DNA from: Volvox africanus
Lineage: Eukaryota > Chlorophyta > Chlorophyceae > Chlamydomonadales > Volvocaceae
Direction: 5' to 3'
Assembly (NCBI GenBank): GCA_030268105.1
Contig: BSDZ01000003.1
Span: forward strand, 5,689,001 to 5,753,000
DNA length: 64,000 nt
Shown: one piece after another, positions 35,734 through 46,970 of the stretch
Layout: the number at the start of each line of letters is the position of its first letter
Numbering within the stretch: the stretch's first letter is position 1
Translations under genes and position numbers: made by a program
The notes under the pieces: generated by a model
Told to the model about the DNA's origin: nothing
Databases searched by the model: none
Seen by the model: the letters and a program-made list of their open reading frames with translations, nothing else

Positions 35734-38700
35734 CTACCTAAACGCATTCCACCCCTCCTTGAGCACATCGAACACCATATCCGCTATGGCCACCTGATCG
35801 GCAGAGCCGTTGCGCTGCCGAACTTTGTCCGGGTGCACCAGCAGGTTGGCCCGCATGTACACTCTTTTCACCTACACGGGTACAGGTTGACGAGGGAAGT
35901 CTGTGTAAGGAAAGCTGCTGGCCTCCTGAGGGCGGGGTGTTGCGCGTGGGTCCAAAAAACGTCTTGCAACGAGAGGTAGCGCACGGGTACATTGGATTTG
36001 TGGACGCCTATCGCGAGCACATAGGCAACGACCCCCTCGCGGTGTACTGATGACTGGCTACCGGCTATCGGCCGGGGGAAACGCGGTCCTCAGTGCACTA
36101 CAAAAGTTTTGTTTTCATTACGCACGGGGGAGATGATGGGGTGAGGAGAGTTCTGTATAGAGATGAACGAAATGGCGTCAGAGACGCACAGGCAAGCAGG
36201 CATCAGCAGCTCTTCGTGCCAGCAGGCGACCAGGCAAACCGGCTACCAGGCAAACTTACAGCCTTTCGGCAAGCAAATGTGCGACGCGCCCTTGGGCGGG
36301 TCCTGTGTTTTCCCACACCTCACACGCACCTGCATCGGCTCCAGCAGATCTCCCACACTGACGGGCGCCCAACCACTGTCGGGCCACAGCACGGTGTGCA
36401 GAGAGCCCAGTAGGCCCCGGATGTTGCCCTGCAGGCGAAAAGGTGCGGGGTGATTGGAACCAGCCTTGATTTAACTTCTGAAAGTCCAGTGGCCATCCGC
36501 TTCACAGTGTCTGGATTAGTGGCATTCATCCACGCGTGTTTGCAAATGCAGAGATGTCAAGAGAAAATGGACGATGGCAGAAACGGGATGACGCTCTCCT
36601 GATCTCTACAACCGCTCCATCTCTCTCGTGGGCTGACAACCATGTAGCGGCGCCTTACCACCTGCATATAGGCAGCGGTACAGCCAAGATGCGCCGCATA
36701 CCTTGTTTTTGCTCTTCCACAACTCTATGTTCGCCTTGTACTGATCTTTGAGCGTCACCTGCTCCTCCCTCCGCGCCGCTTCCTCCGCCTCCTTCGCCAG
36801 CTTCTCGGCAAGAGCTGCTTTCATCTTGGCGTGCTTCGCCGCCTCGCGCTGCATAGCGAGGAATGGATGACGTTTAGGATGAGGCTTGGGTCTTCCTAAC
36901 CGCCGTAAATGTGGGAGCACTTCCTCAAACGGTTGAGGAAGATGGGTTTGGAAGTATGCGGCTGTGTGAGCTGCAAGGGTTGTCGTGTAGACGGGGATAG
37001 ATACAGCTATCCAGATGAAAGAATCCCGATCGATTCCAATTGTAGGATAAGAAAAATGGCCTACGTATGATGTGCTAGCATGTGCTGCGCAGGAGCGAAC
37101 TGGCAAGAAGCTCAAGTGTAATGTTCCGGCTAGTTTCCCTCCCAGGTCACATGTCCCACCCCCAAGACGGACACGTTTACCTCCGAACCCAAACGCCCAG
37201 AATCCAAACCGAACCGCAATTAACATGCAGCCTAGTGAGTGTCCCGTGCGCCCCTAATTACGCACGCGCGCATCCACACTGGCTCCTCCCACTAACTCTA
37301 ACCTGCGCTCGAAGCCTTCTCCGAACCTCCGGCTCATCTGAGGAACCTTGTTCGCCCTTGTATAGATCTGCATATCCCGACACGTCCACATCCGCCCCGC
37401 CAGCGCCGCCCTCATCGTCGCTACCGTGCAGCATGTCCGCCAATGCCGCCGCACTGCTGCTGCTGCCGACGGCGCCGGCACTGCGGGCAACACCCAGGTT
37501 TGGCGCCGAAGAGCTGTTATGCATGGCCAGGCCACTGCCGCCGCCGCCATTGTCAGACTGAGGGGCTGCGGCTTTTCCCCCGGAAAAGAAGTCGTCCATA
37601 TCATCTATATGCACAACTGCTGGTGGAGGTGGCGGTGGGGCCGCTGGTACTGCTGCCACTGCAGGAGCGGGGCCAGCAACGGCGGAATTGGCTTGAGGGC
37701 TGTGGGGCGGTTTTGAACCTGGTGGCTGTGCCACAGGAAACGGCGCGGCGGCTGGGGTAACGACATGGGTCTCCGGGGCTCGGTCACCAAAGCCCAACAA
37801 GTCATCGACGACTGGCTCGCTGCTGGACACGGGCAATACAGCGGCATTTGACAGCACTTCACCGCTTCCTAGGCCTAGGAGGTCGGCGGCTGGCGGCGGC
37901 TGTAATGGGGCGGCCTGCGAGGGCTGTGGCTGGACTGGACGCGCGGGCGCCGCTGTGTATTGTGAGGCATCCTCGTATGCCAATGGCGGTGATGGTTGCT
38001 GAGACACATTGCTTCCCGGCACGTGGGTGGCCCGGTCCCGGGGCCCTCCGGGCTGCAGCCCCAGGGACATAACGTCCTGTGATCCTGAACCTCGCTGAGG
38101 CAGCGGCGAGCCGTGACCGTATGGCGGAGGTGCTCCTGCCGCTGCGACCGGACTGGAACCGTTGTGACCTCCGTGCCCCAATCCTGAGCTTGTGACAGCG
38201 CCCGGAGCTGCTCCTCCTGCCGCCTCGTGCTCTGAGCGGACCTGCTCGCGCAGTATCACTATTACTTTGCGCCTCAACGGTGGCGCCATCTGCGTTCACG
38301 TAAGGTTGTCTCACGTTCAAATCATCATAGAGATACATGAGATTCTGTGGACATGATTGCAATCAGCGGTGGTGAGGGCTAGTCCGCAGCGGTGTGCAAG
38401 GAGGTCGCCCATAGGCAAAGATGAGGCTCTATGGCTATGGATGCTGAAGCCATAGTAAGCTGGCGGCTTCGCTAAATCCACCTTGGTTAATAGATCTTGC
38501 ACCCCACACTACAAAAACCAAGTAGCGGCGAAGTTAACCCGTATAGCCTGATCCACGCCAAACAGCTGATCAGGAAAGATACAGAGATACAGAGGCGTGC
38601 AGCCCAGAGGTTCCTGTTCCGCACTGAAAAACCTCCTTAGCAAATGCAGTGCGACACGGCACTTACATGCGACAGCTCCTGCTGCTGAGCGTGGGGCGGC

Positions 38701-40907
38701 AGGTCCGCCAATCTAACAGCCCAGGCCAGCGCCTCGTCATTGCTTACGCCATCACCGTCTGTGTCGCTGCAATACGGGAAACACGGGCCCAAGCCATATC
38801 AGCTTCATGTCCCTCCCAGCGTCACTTTCCGCACCAGCATCAGAGACAATAACGGAACCCAATTCCTGTATCGACCCGTATGGCGCATCAGGTTTTGCGG
38901 TCTTGAAAACCAAAGCCGCCCCGGTTCCGTACAGACTTGATCGTGCGAGCGCCGCCTTACTAACCCAGGCTCACAAAATCTACGCCTTGGCATGGTAGAA
39001 TTCATACCGCAAGTAATGTATTTCAGAAAATCAGTGTACTCCCTGGATTTTACAAGGCTCACACAGAACTGGCATGCCCCAAACGCGCTAGGCACTTCAA
39101 AGACTACAGAACCGCGTCATTTCCTAACTGCATTTTGGGATGGTCAAACGGGTTACGGGGCTTTCCTGGGCTTTCATCGTACCCCTTCTCCACGAGCCCG
39201 ACATGCCACCCGGAGCGATGGATTCCTCACCTCGTGCCCCGACTCGTCCCAAACGAAGACGGCGCACGCATGCTGCTGTGAGAATACTGCTGCGGTTGCT
39301 GCTGCGGTTGTTGCTGCTGGTCCAGCCCTTCCAACGCATGCTCAAGCTGTGCCAGCCCCGCTTTCGCGACACGAACTGCCTTCTTGCCAAAAGCCTTCAG
39401 GTAACCAGATAGGCCACTGCCGGACGGTGTATGACTCCATGTAAGCGTCGAAGAGGAGTTGGAGTGCTGCGAGAAGTCCGGCCCCTCAGGTATGTGGTGG
39501 TACTCCTGTTGCGAGTGCTGCGACAGCGGAGCGGCCTGAGACTGCTGCGGAAGGGTCTGTTGCTGGCTGTGCAAGTGCACGAAATCCTGGGAGCTGTACT
39601 CCGTCGACGCAGTGACCACGGTTGCACCGGTGGCGGGCAAAGGCGCAGACCCCAAGCGGCCGTTAAGATTATCCCCGGCAAACGACGGGACCGGCGGCGG
39701 CACAGCGGAAGCCCCTGCGGTGCCGGCTTCCACAGTAGCTAGAGAGGGAATGACTGATACCGGTCCCGGAGGTGCGACACGGTGCTCTAAGTGATCGGAA
39801 TAGGGTGGTGGTGGAGGCTGGGGCAGCGGCTGTACCGATGATCCAGAAGAGATTGCTGAGGACAAGGGTTGATATTGCAATGGAGCGCGAGGCGGTGGAT
39901 GCGTAGGCTGCGCGGATACTGCAAGATATGGCCGACGCCAAAATCAGCAGGGGTTCGACGGATTTGGGGTCATAGGGATCAGGGTAAGTGCCGTGCACGT
40001 CGCGGCATGCGCAGTGTCAGTGTGTGTAAAAGGAATGCTGGAAACAATCGCCAGTGCGTGCCAACGTACGAAGAGGTAAGCAAAATTCATGTAAGAGTAT
40101 TCCTTTCCGTTAACGCAAGACATATTCGGTAAGTGTGTCGGCGGAAGCTCTGTGGTCCCTGAAGATGTGGGTCTACATCGCTCGCCTAAAGGTCCTATGT
40201 AACCCTTTGGCCAAAGGGATTCTCCTTAAAACCACCATGCCTACCATGGCTGGCTTCGAAATCGAGCAGGATTCCTGTATCCGTCGGAGACGGTGCTGCT
40301 GGCACTTTGGGTGGTATGTGCTTTTGTGGGGGAGCTGCTCCTGGGACCTCCTCAAACAGCGCGAACGGATCCTCCCGGGCCTTCACTGCAGCTGCTTGCT
40401 TGGGCACTTCCTGCTGTTGCGGCTGCAAAGCTGGACCAGCCAGGCTAGATGAGCTGTTTTGCTTTGAAGGGCCTGGGGGCGTGCCACCCTGCCCAGCAAT
40501 TGTGGCTGCAAGAGCATGTGCACATAAGGGCAGGCAGCCACAGAAAGGTTTGGGATTCCGGCCACAAGACACGCGGCGGAAGCCGAGCCCAAGAGGCACG
40601 CACGCGCAAACTCACCTAGGAAGTCAAGGTCAAAGTTTGAAGGACTGGGCGCGGGCCGGGGTGCCGTTGCGGCAGGTGCGGGCCGAACAGCTGCAGGTTG
40701 GGTGGGTCAACTGACTTGGCACAGAGCGACAATCAAGCGTGTCTTATTCATTGGAAAGGACGTACGCGAGGAAGAAGGCATTTGCGCGCTAGCCTGCTTC
40801 TGCTTAAGCTCTCCCATGGTCTTCTTGACAAATAGATCCTCCACTCCAGCCTGTTTGTATATTTCATCAAAGTGGAATGGGTCATTTTTCTTAGATGCAG
40901 CGGACAT
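35734..40907 (-). CDS. Auxilin-like J-domain protein (clathrin uncoating)
   Basis: Cochaperone expected to recruit Hsp70 to clathrin-coated vesicles for uncoating. Exons, all phase-consistent: 40907-40766, 40690-40616, 40505-40245, 39918-39231, 38766-38667, 38344-38315 (30-nt micro-exon, see findings), 38241-37303, 36848-36702, 36428-36330 and 35871-35734 (stop TAG); 872 residues. The C-terminus is the diagnostic auxilin-type J domain: NIRGLLGSLHTVLWPDSGW, then VGDLLEPMQ joined to VKRVYMRANLLVHPDKVRQR (HPD motif), ending VFDVLKEAWNAF. It is preceded by a Glu/Lys/Ala coiled coil (LAEKLAKEAEEAARREEQ). The N-terminus carries NDPFHFDEIYK, and later segments have DPFALF and several DLLGLG/DDLLGFG motifs (DLL and DPF types bind clathrin and AP2 in this class) within Pro/Gln/Ala-rich linkers. 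The start is the first ATG; J domain at the extreme C-terminus as in plant auxilin-like proteins and JAC1. Confidence 0.92.
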
Positions 40908-41976
40908 GTTGTGGGCGAGAGTAAAACTCCTCCTCAGGAACGATCAGCTTCTTGCATGCTCGTGTTCCTAGCTCTCACGGTGCACTGGGTAAACTTCTTT
41001 GCGTTAACCTTGTATAATTATGCTTGCAAGTTTCTTGGTTTTTGTTTCGACCTTAACGAACCTCGTAGTAACTGGACGGCAGTTGCCGCGTGGCCCAGTC
41101 CCCTTTTGCTAATGACAAAGCCGGAACGGTGCACAACAGTTGAACGACTTGGAACTTTTCATGATATTTCACATCACAGAAAAAGTTACAACGGTGCTCA
41201 GCGAAACCCGAGGTCACCCAAGGGCGACACTTTCGAAAAAGGAAATACCTCCGCACACATCCGCACCCGTCAAGCGCGGGCAGCTCGACCTGTTCAACAT
41301 CTTACTAATTGCGGGAGCCGATGGGCACGCGACCGTCCCAGCAGCCACTTCCTTACGTATGAATGCAGTTCAAGCGCCCGCTATGCGCATGCCTATACCT
41401 GTAGCCAGCCTGCAGATCGTCACACGTTTACACCTAAAACCACACAGCGCAACCCACTGCGAACAGAAGCCGAAGGTGCAGCATCGCAACAGCTGGACAC
41501 CAGTGGGTGCAAACGTGCACCATAAACCCTCCTATGTATGATCGCGGTCTTTAGAAAGAACCTCAAGAAGCCTTATCCGTCCGCTGTTAGCGTTCACGCC
41601 ACCACCGCCACCACCGCAACCGCCCAGGCAAGGGTACAACACTCTCAAAGCACAAACTTACCAAGTAAACCAAATTGGACACAGCACACAAGCCACTGCC
41701 AACCACGCGATGATCCTTGCCACTCATGTCGTCCATTCATGGTGTTATTCTGTCAGCGCCCGGGGTCTTGCCCCAGAGCCCAACAGGAGCCTAGGAGCAC
41801 CTTGGAGCACTGGCCCAGTCCCAGTCGACGATCCAGGTCAGCGGCCCTCATCGCCTTCTTCACCAGCAAGCCTTCGCTTGCTTCCCTGGCGGCTTCCCGG
41901 CCTCTGAGACACCTGTCAATGACAGGTGAATAGCCCACATTCACTAACCAGTGCTTCACAAGGAATATCCACTTGC
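40908..41976. other. Region between auxilin start and prenyl synthase end
   Basis: Contains the auxilin promoter and 5' UTR and the 3' UTR of the solanesyl-diphosphate synthase gene (both genes on the minus strand). A TTACA (TGTAA in gene sense) at 41428-41432 could be its poly(A) signal. Plus-strand open frames 40872-41525 and 41538-41933 show no family resemblance. Confidence 0.45.
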
Positions 41977-44900
41977 TCATTTTTTGCGCGTCAGCACCTT
42001 GTGCGTAATTTGTACAAGAGCTTCCCTGGCAATCTCTGCATGGTCTGATTGCGCAGCCGGCAGGCAGCGAATCTGCAATAAGGGCAAATGAGGTAGCAGG
42101 ACGCTTATTGTATTATCCTCATCTTTATCGGCAAACGGGAATCGTTTCGCTGATAGTCCGCCGTGTTTGGTTTCGCATCTGTGCGTTCAAGTCCCGCCCG
42201 CCCATACACAACCTGCACAACGGAGCAGGGCGCCACTTGACCGGCACGTCTGAGCTTCATTTTTGTTAAAATTACGTTGTATCCCTGCCGCGCACGAGGC
42301 GGCAGACGACACGCAGCTATAGATGCCGTCCCTGGTCAGTGGCTGATGCTTCTGCTGCTGTAAATATAATTTCTCGTGTTCGTGCCAGGGTCGCCATGAG
42401 ACCCAAAAGATTCCCAAAGACCCCCTTACAGTACTAACCATCTCCGCCGCCATCTTAGCGTGATGGGCCGCAAGCTCCTCGGTGCGCCGAAGGCCTTGCG
42501 TCCGCTGGATAAGGGCCATGGCCTATATTACGGCGGATCAGTAGAATCAACATATGTTGATAAGGGTGGGGTGCTAAGGACTGGGCTGTACACGTTTACA
42601 ACAAGGTCAAGAAACGGATGCTTTAGAACCCAGTAATTCTATCCATCTGGCAGCGGACATATGCAACAAAATAGGACAGGATTTGTAGAGATAGTAATGG
42701 ATAGCGGACCACAAATCCCCAGAAGCAAAGCGATGCCAAGAGGATGTTAAGCCAGCCACACGAACAGCGTTATCAGCTTTTAACCCAATTGTGAGACCCA
42801 ACTCAAGGAAATTATCAGAAACTGTTGCATTTCTGTCCTGTGTTCCGCGTCCTCCCATCCAGCACAGGGCAAATGCTAGAGATATTGTATAACAAATACA
42901 AGGAGTCTTCGCCGCCCAAGTACCAGTTGTACGCTACAACGGTGGCCTTAGGCAGCGTCTGCCAGCACTTCACCAAACGTCCCACCTTCTCCACTATAAT
43001 TCTCCCCATATCCTGACCAACCACAGCGACACATGCACCAAAGATCACCCATAGCTACAGCCGCAATCTGTGCACTGTCACCCACCAGGGCTACATCGCC
43101 CTCCTGCTTAAACCTCCGCAGGATAAGCGGTTTCAACTTCGGATCCTCCTGGGCGGCGAACAATACCTGGGCGAGAAAACGTGTGGGAAATGATAGGTGG
43201 AACAAGAACAAACAGCAACCAACTACCTGAACGTCGGTCAAGACATCATACAGGAAACACAGGGCACTAGGTTTCGCACTTGGGAACTAGGTATAGTAAT
43301 GGGCCACGATGGGAAAGCTAATGGCGCGAACGGCACAGCAGGGTGCAGTGGTACCAATCTATCGGTGTCAACAAGTTCATTACATCCGAGCGTAACCGGC
43401 AGACATACACATTGCAAGCCATGAATTGGTGAGGAGTTGCGCATGACACGCAAACGTCACGGTCCTACGAAATTATAGCTACCCCCACAGCCCAGGTCCA
43501 CCTGACCTTTTGCTTACCGGGGCGGTCGCTAGGCCGCTTCGCAGGTCATTGAGCGCGGGCTTTCCGAGCACGGAGCTGTTGCCCGTCAGGTCCAACAGGT
43601 CATCCACAACCTGCGAATGGCAAGTCAGCAAACGAGAAATGCTACGATGTTCGGGGGATGCTTGACTCAAAATGAATAGTTGTTATCTCATACGAAATTA
43701 GTAAGGGACACCCCTAAGGCGAGCTGCTCTTAGCCTGAAGATACCTGGCGCTGCCGCCAAGTAACTTAGAGCCTCATTATATATGGAGGACTTCCGCCGC
43801 GGCATACCTTAGACACGGGAAAACGTAGTCCCTGAACTATGCAACTTGCCTGCTGCACGCCAAAGCACTGAACAGCACTGTCCTGACGGCTACTGTTTAA
43901 AACCGGTGCTGGTGACCTCTACCCTACTAACCCAGCTCGGCATATAAAGCATGATGGAGCCTACTGTCCAACCAGTCAAAGCCCTGACTAGCATGCGAGC
44001 ATGATGACCCGTAACTCGTTATAGAATAGGGCCCGGTCAGGCACACAGGTGGCCAAACACATAGCGCCAGATCGGCAGCTCAATCTCACCTGGAAGGCAA
44101 GGCCCAGGTGGCGGCCGTAGCTCCACGCCATGTCACAAACCTGCAGTGCCGAATTCCATGTTGGCGATGTTGTGCAACAGAGCGCCCATTCTGAGTAAAT
44201 ATCAGAACACGTGAAGCTAAGAAACCTAGCATCAGATTATTGGAAGACATTTTTTCTTTAACCAGCGCCGTTGATCAGGGCAATAAGTCCGCCTATCGCC
44301 ACATCACCAGTCAACACATTCAAATTCCAAACGGGGGTAATCCTATGCTGGTATTGGCAATTTAATTAGCTCTTAACTGTAATGCGATCAAAATGCCAAA
44401 GTTCGAGGTCCTCACAACGCTCTCTATACCTCCCCATCACCCACCCCGGTCCGCACCCATAATCTTACGGTCCCAGTTAAAGCTCCCTCGAGCCCGAATT
44501 GCATACCAGCATTCCGCTCCGTGCTTTTGCTAAACCCACTGCTTCACAAGCTCATCTTACCTCTGGCGTCACGTTCGCCAGCACCGCGATGGACCGTGAG
44601 CTGTTCGCCATGAGGGATGCCGTCTTGCAATATGTTTTGGCCATGTAATGGTCCAGATCCAATAATTGCTCGCTAGTAGCGGTCATCTAGGTCACAGTCC
44701 GGGATGTGCGTAACGACATAAGCATATGGAGGCGAGCGGTAAACGCAGTAGGAATGTATGGAAACAATATCGAACCCGATGGTCTGGGCTATGCAGTTAC
44801 CGATGAAGCCGAGGCGGCGGTTGTTTCACTTCCTGGGATGCGCATTATGGTCGCATACCGTACAGGGGCACTTATAGGACACAGTTTGCGGCTGGGCAGG

Positions 44901-46368
44901 GCAGCCTGTACCTCCGTGCTTAATGCGCAGACGTTAGCCAAGCGAACTAAGAACCTGTAACGCTGCCTTCATGATACTTCACCAGACCGACAGAGGGCCA
45001 CAGCTCTGGCTACAATGCTCTAGGTCCGTAGTCAGTGCCCGACGAACCAACCTCGCCGTCCTCTGTGTTGGAGGCAGTTGAGGGGGCCCCACGCCGATAG
45101 GCCTGACATGTGGCACATTGCCATTCATCCAGTCGCTTTTGGTCGGGCTTGATGGGTCAACCTTCCATCTCATCATGAGCAAGAGTATGACCGCGTCGGC
45201 TGGCCCTCCATCTCCACCGTACAGGCTTAGGTAACAGCCTTAAATTGACCGGCGCACATGCTAACATTCGCACCATCATACGAAACACCCATTTCCCTCC
45301 TCCACCAAACCTGAAAAAACTCGTAGATCGCGTTCACCCGTGCCACAATGGCGCAAGCCACTGGCACTCCAGGCTTACTTTAAAACCTGTTGTGGTTCGC
45401 ACATAAGGTTTTGTAGCAACCTCACACCACAGATCCCACCTTCTCACCTGCATGATTTCCCCGGAAACAAGGTGTTCCAGCACCTGAGACATAAGCACAA
45501 CCGTCTCCGGATTGCGTAACGCTGCAAGCGACACGGACGCGCGCGCCAGCAAGAAGTCGCCCGCTAGGATGGCCGTCTTATTTCCCATGACGTTGTTCAG
45601 TGACACAACTCCACGCCGCGTCTCCGCGTCATCGATAACATCGTCATGCAAGAGGCTGGCTACGTGAATCAGCTCCGCTATTTCGGCAATGCGCTGCTGC
45701 CGTCTTCTTAGCTCTGGTGCGTGATCTGCTGCAGGTCGTAAGTCAGCCTGGAGATATTCCGGAGGTGGCGCGGAGGGTGACAGAGCTGAGGACATGAGGA
45801 GGGCCAATGTTGGCCTTAATCGCTTCCCCTCCATGCCATGCCGGAAGAAGTATTCTGCCGCGGTTTTTAATGCTGGAATTCCCGTTAAGACGCTGTGTCG
45901 GAGGCGTTCGGATACGATGTCCACTTCCTGTTGCACGATGCTGAAGGGCTCAACCTGTCGTCCCCGCACATCTGCCCATGTCTACAAAGGGGAGGACGGT
46001 CCTTGGTTGGGCCGGCGGTGGTACGCAGGAGTAAACATGAACTAAGTATACCTGGATATACCCTTGAGGTACAGCTGCAGTGAGGAACATCCTGTGGAGG
46101 CCCCGTCCCTGCGTGGGACCAAGAACTGCCTCAGTCACAGTGCGAGGACAGATAAAGGTGTACCTAAGCATAAACTCACTAGCGTTTCAGAGGTACCTGA
46201 TGACGACGTCGAACATCCTGCAGCGGCATAGACTTAAGACGCGTATGCCTTCTTTTTCCGATGAATACAACTACTTCGACGGCCCTCACCTGCGCATGAG
46301 GAAGCTGCCGCCCTCGCGCAGAACAAGCTGACTTGACACACTGCTTGGGTTACGTTTCGCAGAGTCAT
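41977..46368 (-). CDS. SPS: Solanesyl/polyprenyl diphosphate synthase
   Basis: Trans-prenyltransferase that elongates allylic diphosphates with IPP to make the side chain of ubiquinone or plastoquinone. Exons: 46368-46290 (ATG 46368, Ala/Ser/Arg-rich targeting sequence), optional micro-exon 46217-46197, 45971-45448, 44686-44561, 44140-44090, 43610-43518, 43166-43086, 42522-42439 and 42072-41977 (stop TGA). All junction phases agree: 377 residues, or 384 with the micro-exon. Both aspartate-rich motifs are present: HDDVIDDAETRRG (first, DDxxD) and VVDDLLDLTG (second). Other family blocks are GMEGKRLRPTLALLM, GNKTAILAGDFLLARASVSL, SGEIMQ joined to MTATSEQLL, KTYCKTASLM, GKPALNDLRSGLATAP and the C-terminal HA-IAREALVQITHKVL. 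The synthase could act in mitochondria (COQ1 role) or plastids; the short presequence does not decide. Confidence 0.94.
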
Positions 46369-46970
46369 GCCTAGTCTGCTGCCTGACAGCAAGATTTGCC
46401 TCCAAGGAAAGCGGGATGTGAAAGTTCAGGCGCCTAAATGTCTACTGCTCAGTCATAAATATCAAAGGATTCGTACCTACAAACCTTTGCAGGCGTGAAC
46501 ACTCTGTGAAATAATCAAGCGTTCGTTTAACTCCTTGCGTTTATACCGAAATGAAATCATGGATGCACGCAATTATTTCTTGCTATTTTGATAAAAAAAA
46601 TAGTATCAAGTACATATTGGAAAGAAACGTTCCTGTTGCCCATTATACCCCGTCGCATGACGGCGTGACGACAGCTCAGGTTTCGGCTGCCTTGCAGCCT
46701 TGGATACAATAAAAAAACTGCAGATTATAAAACCGACGCCTTTAATTTGCTCCTATAAGTTCATCCTAGATCTCCTTTGTGAGCCCGTCTGTCCTCACAC
46801 CTGAACACTACGAGGGTATCTCAAAACACTTCTGAACATTTTGCTCACACCTTCCCCACATCATCGCATGCCTAAATCCCCTCCGATTGCAAAATTCTTT
46901 CCCCTCCCGGACTTCAAGCTGTGGGTTAAAGCCCTGCCTCCGCAAGTCGGCCCCCAGTATAATGGACACC
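46369..46970. other. Intergenic, AT-rich, no gene seen
   Basis: Promoter side of the prenyl synthase gene and 3' UTR of the next minus-strand gene. The centre (about 46,500-46,760) is AT-rich with an A8 run. No protein resemblance, tRNA or repeat was found. Confidence 0.45.

Noticed and set aside
42180..42210. GTTCAAGTCCC resembling a tRNA T-arm
   Set aside because: It lies in a prenyl synthase intron and no cloverleaf can be formed.
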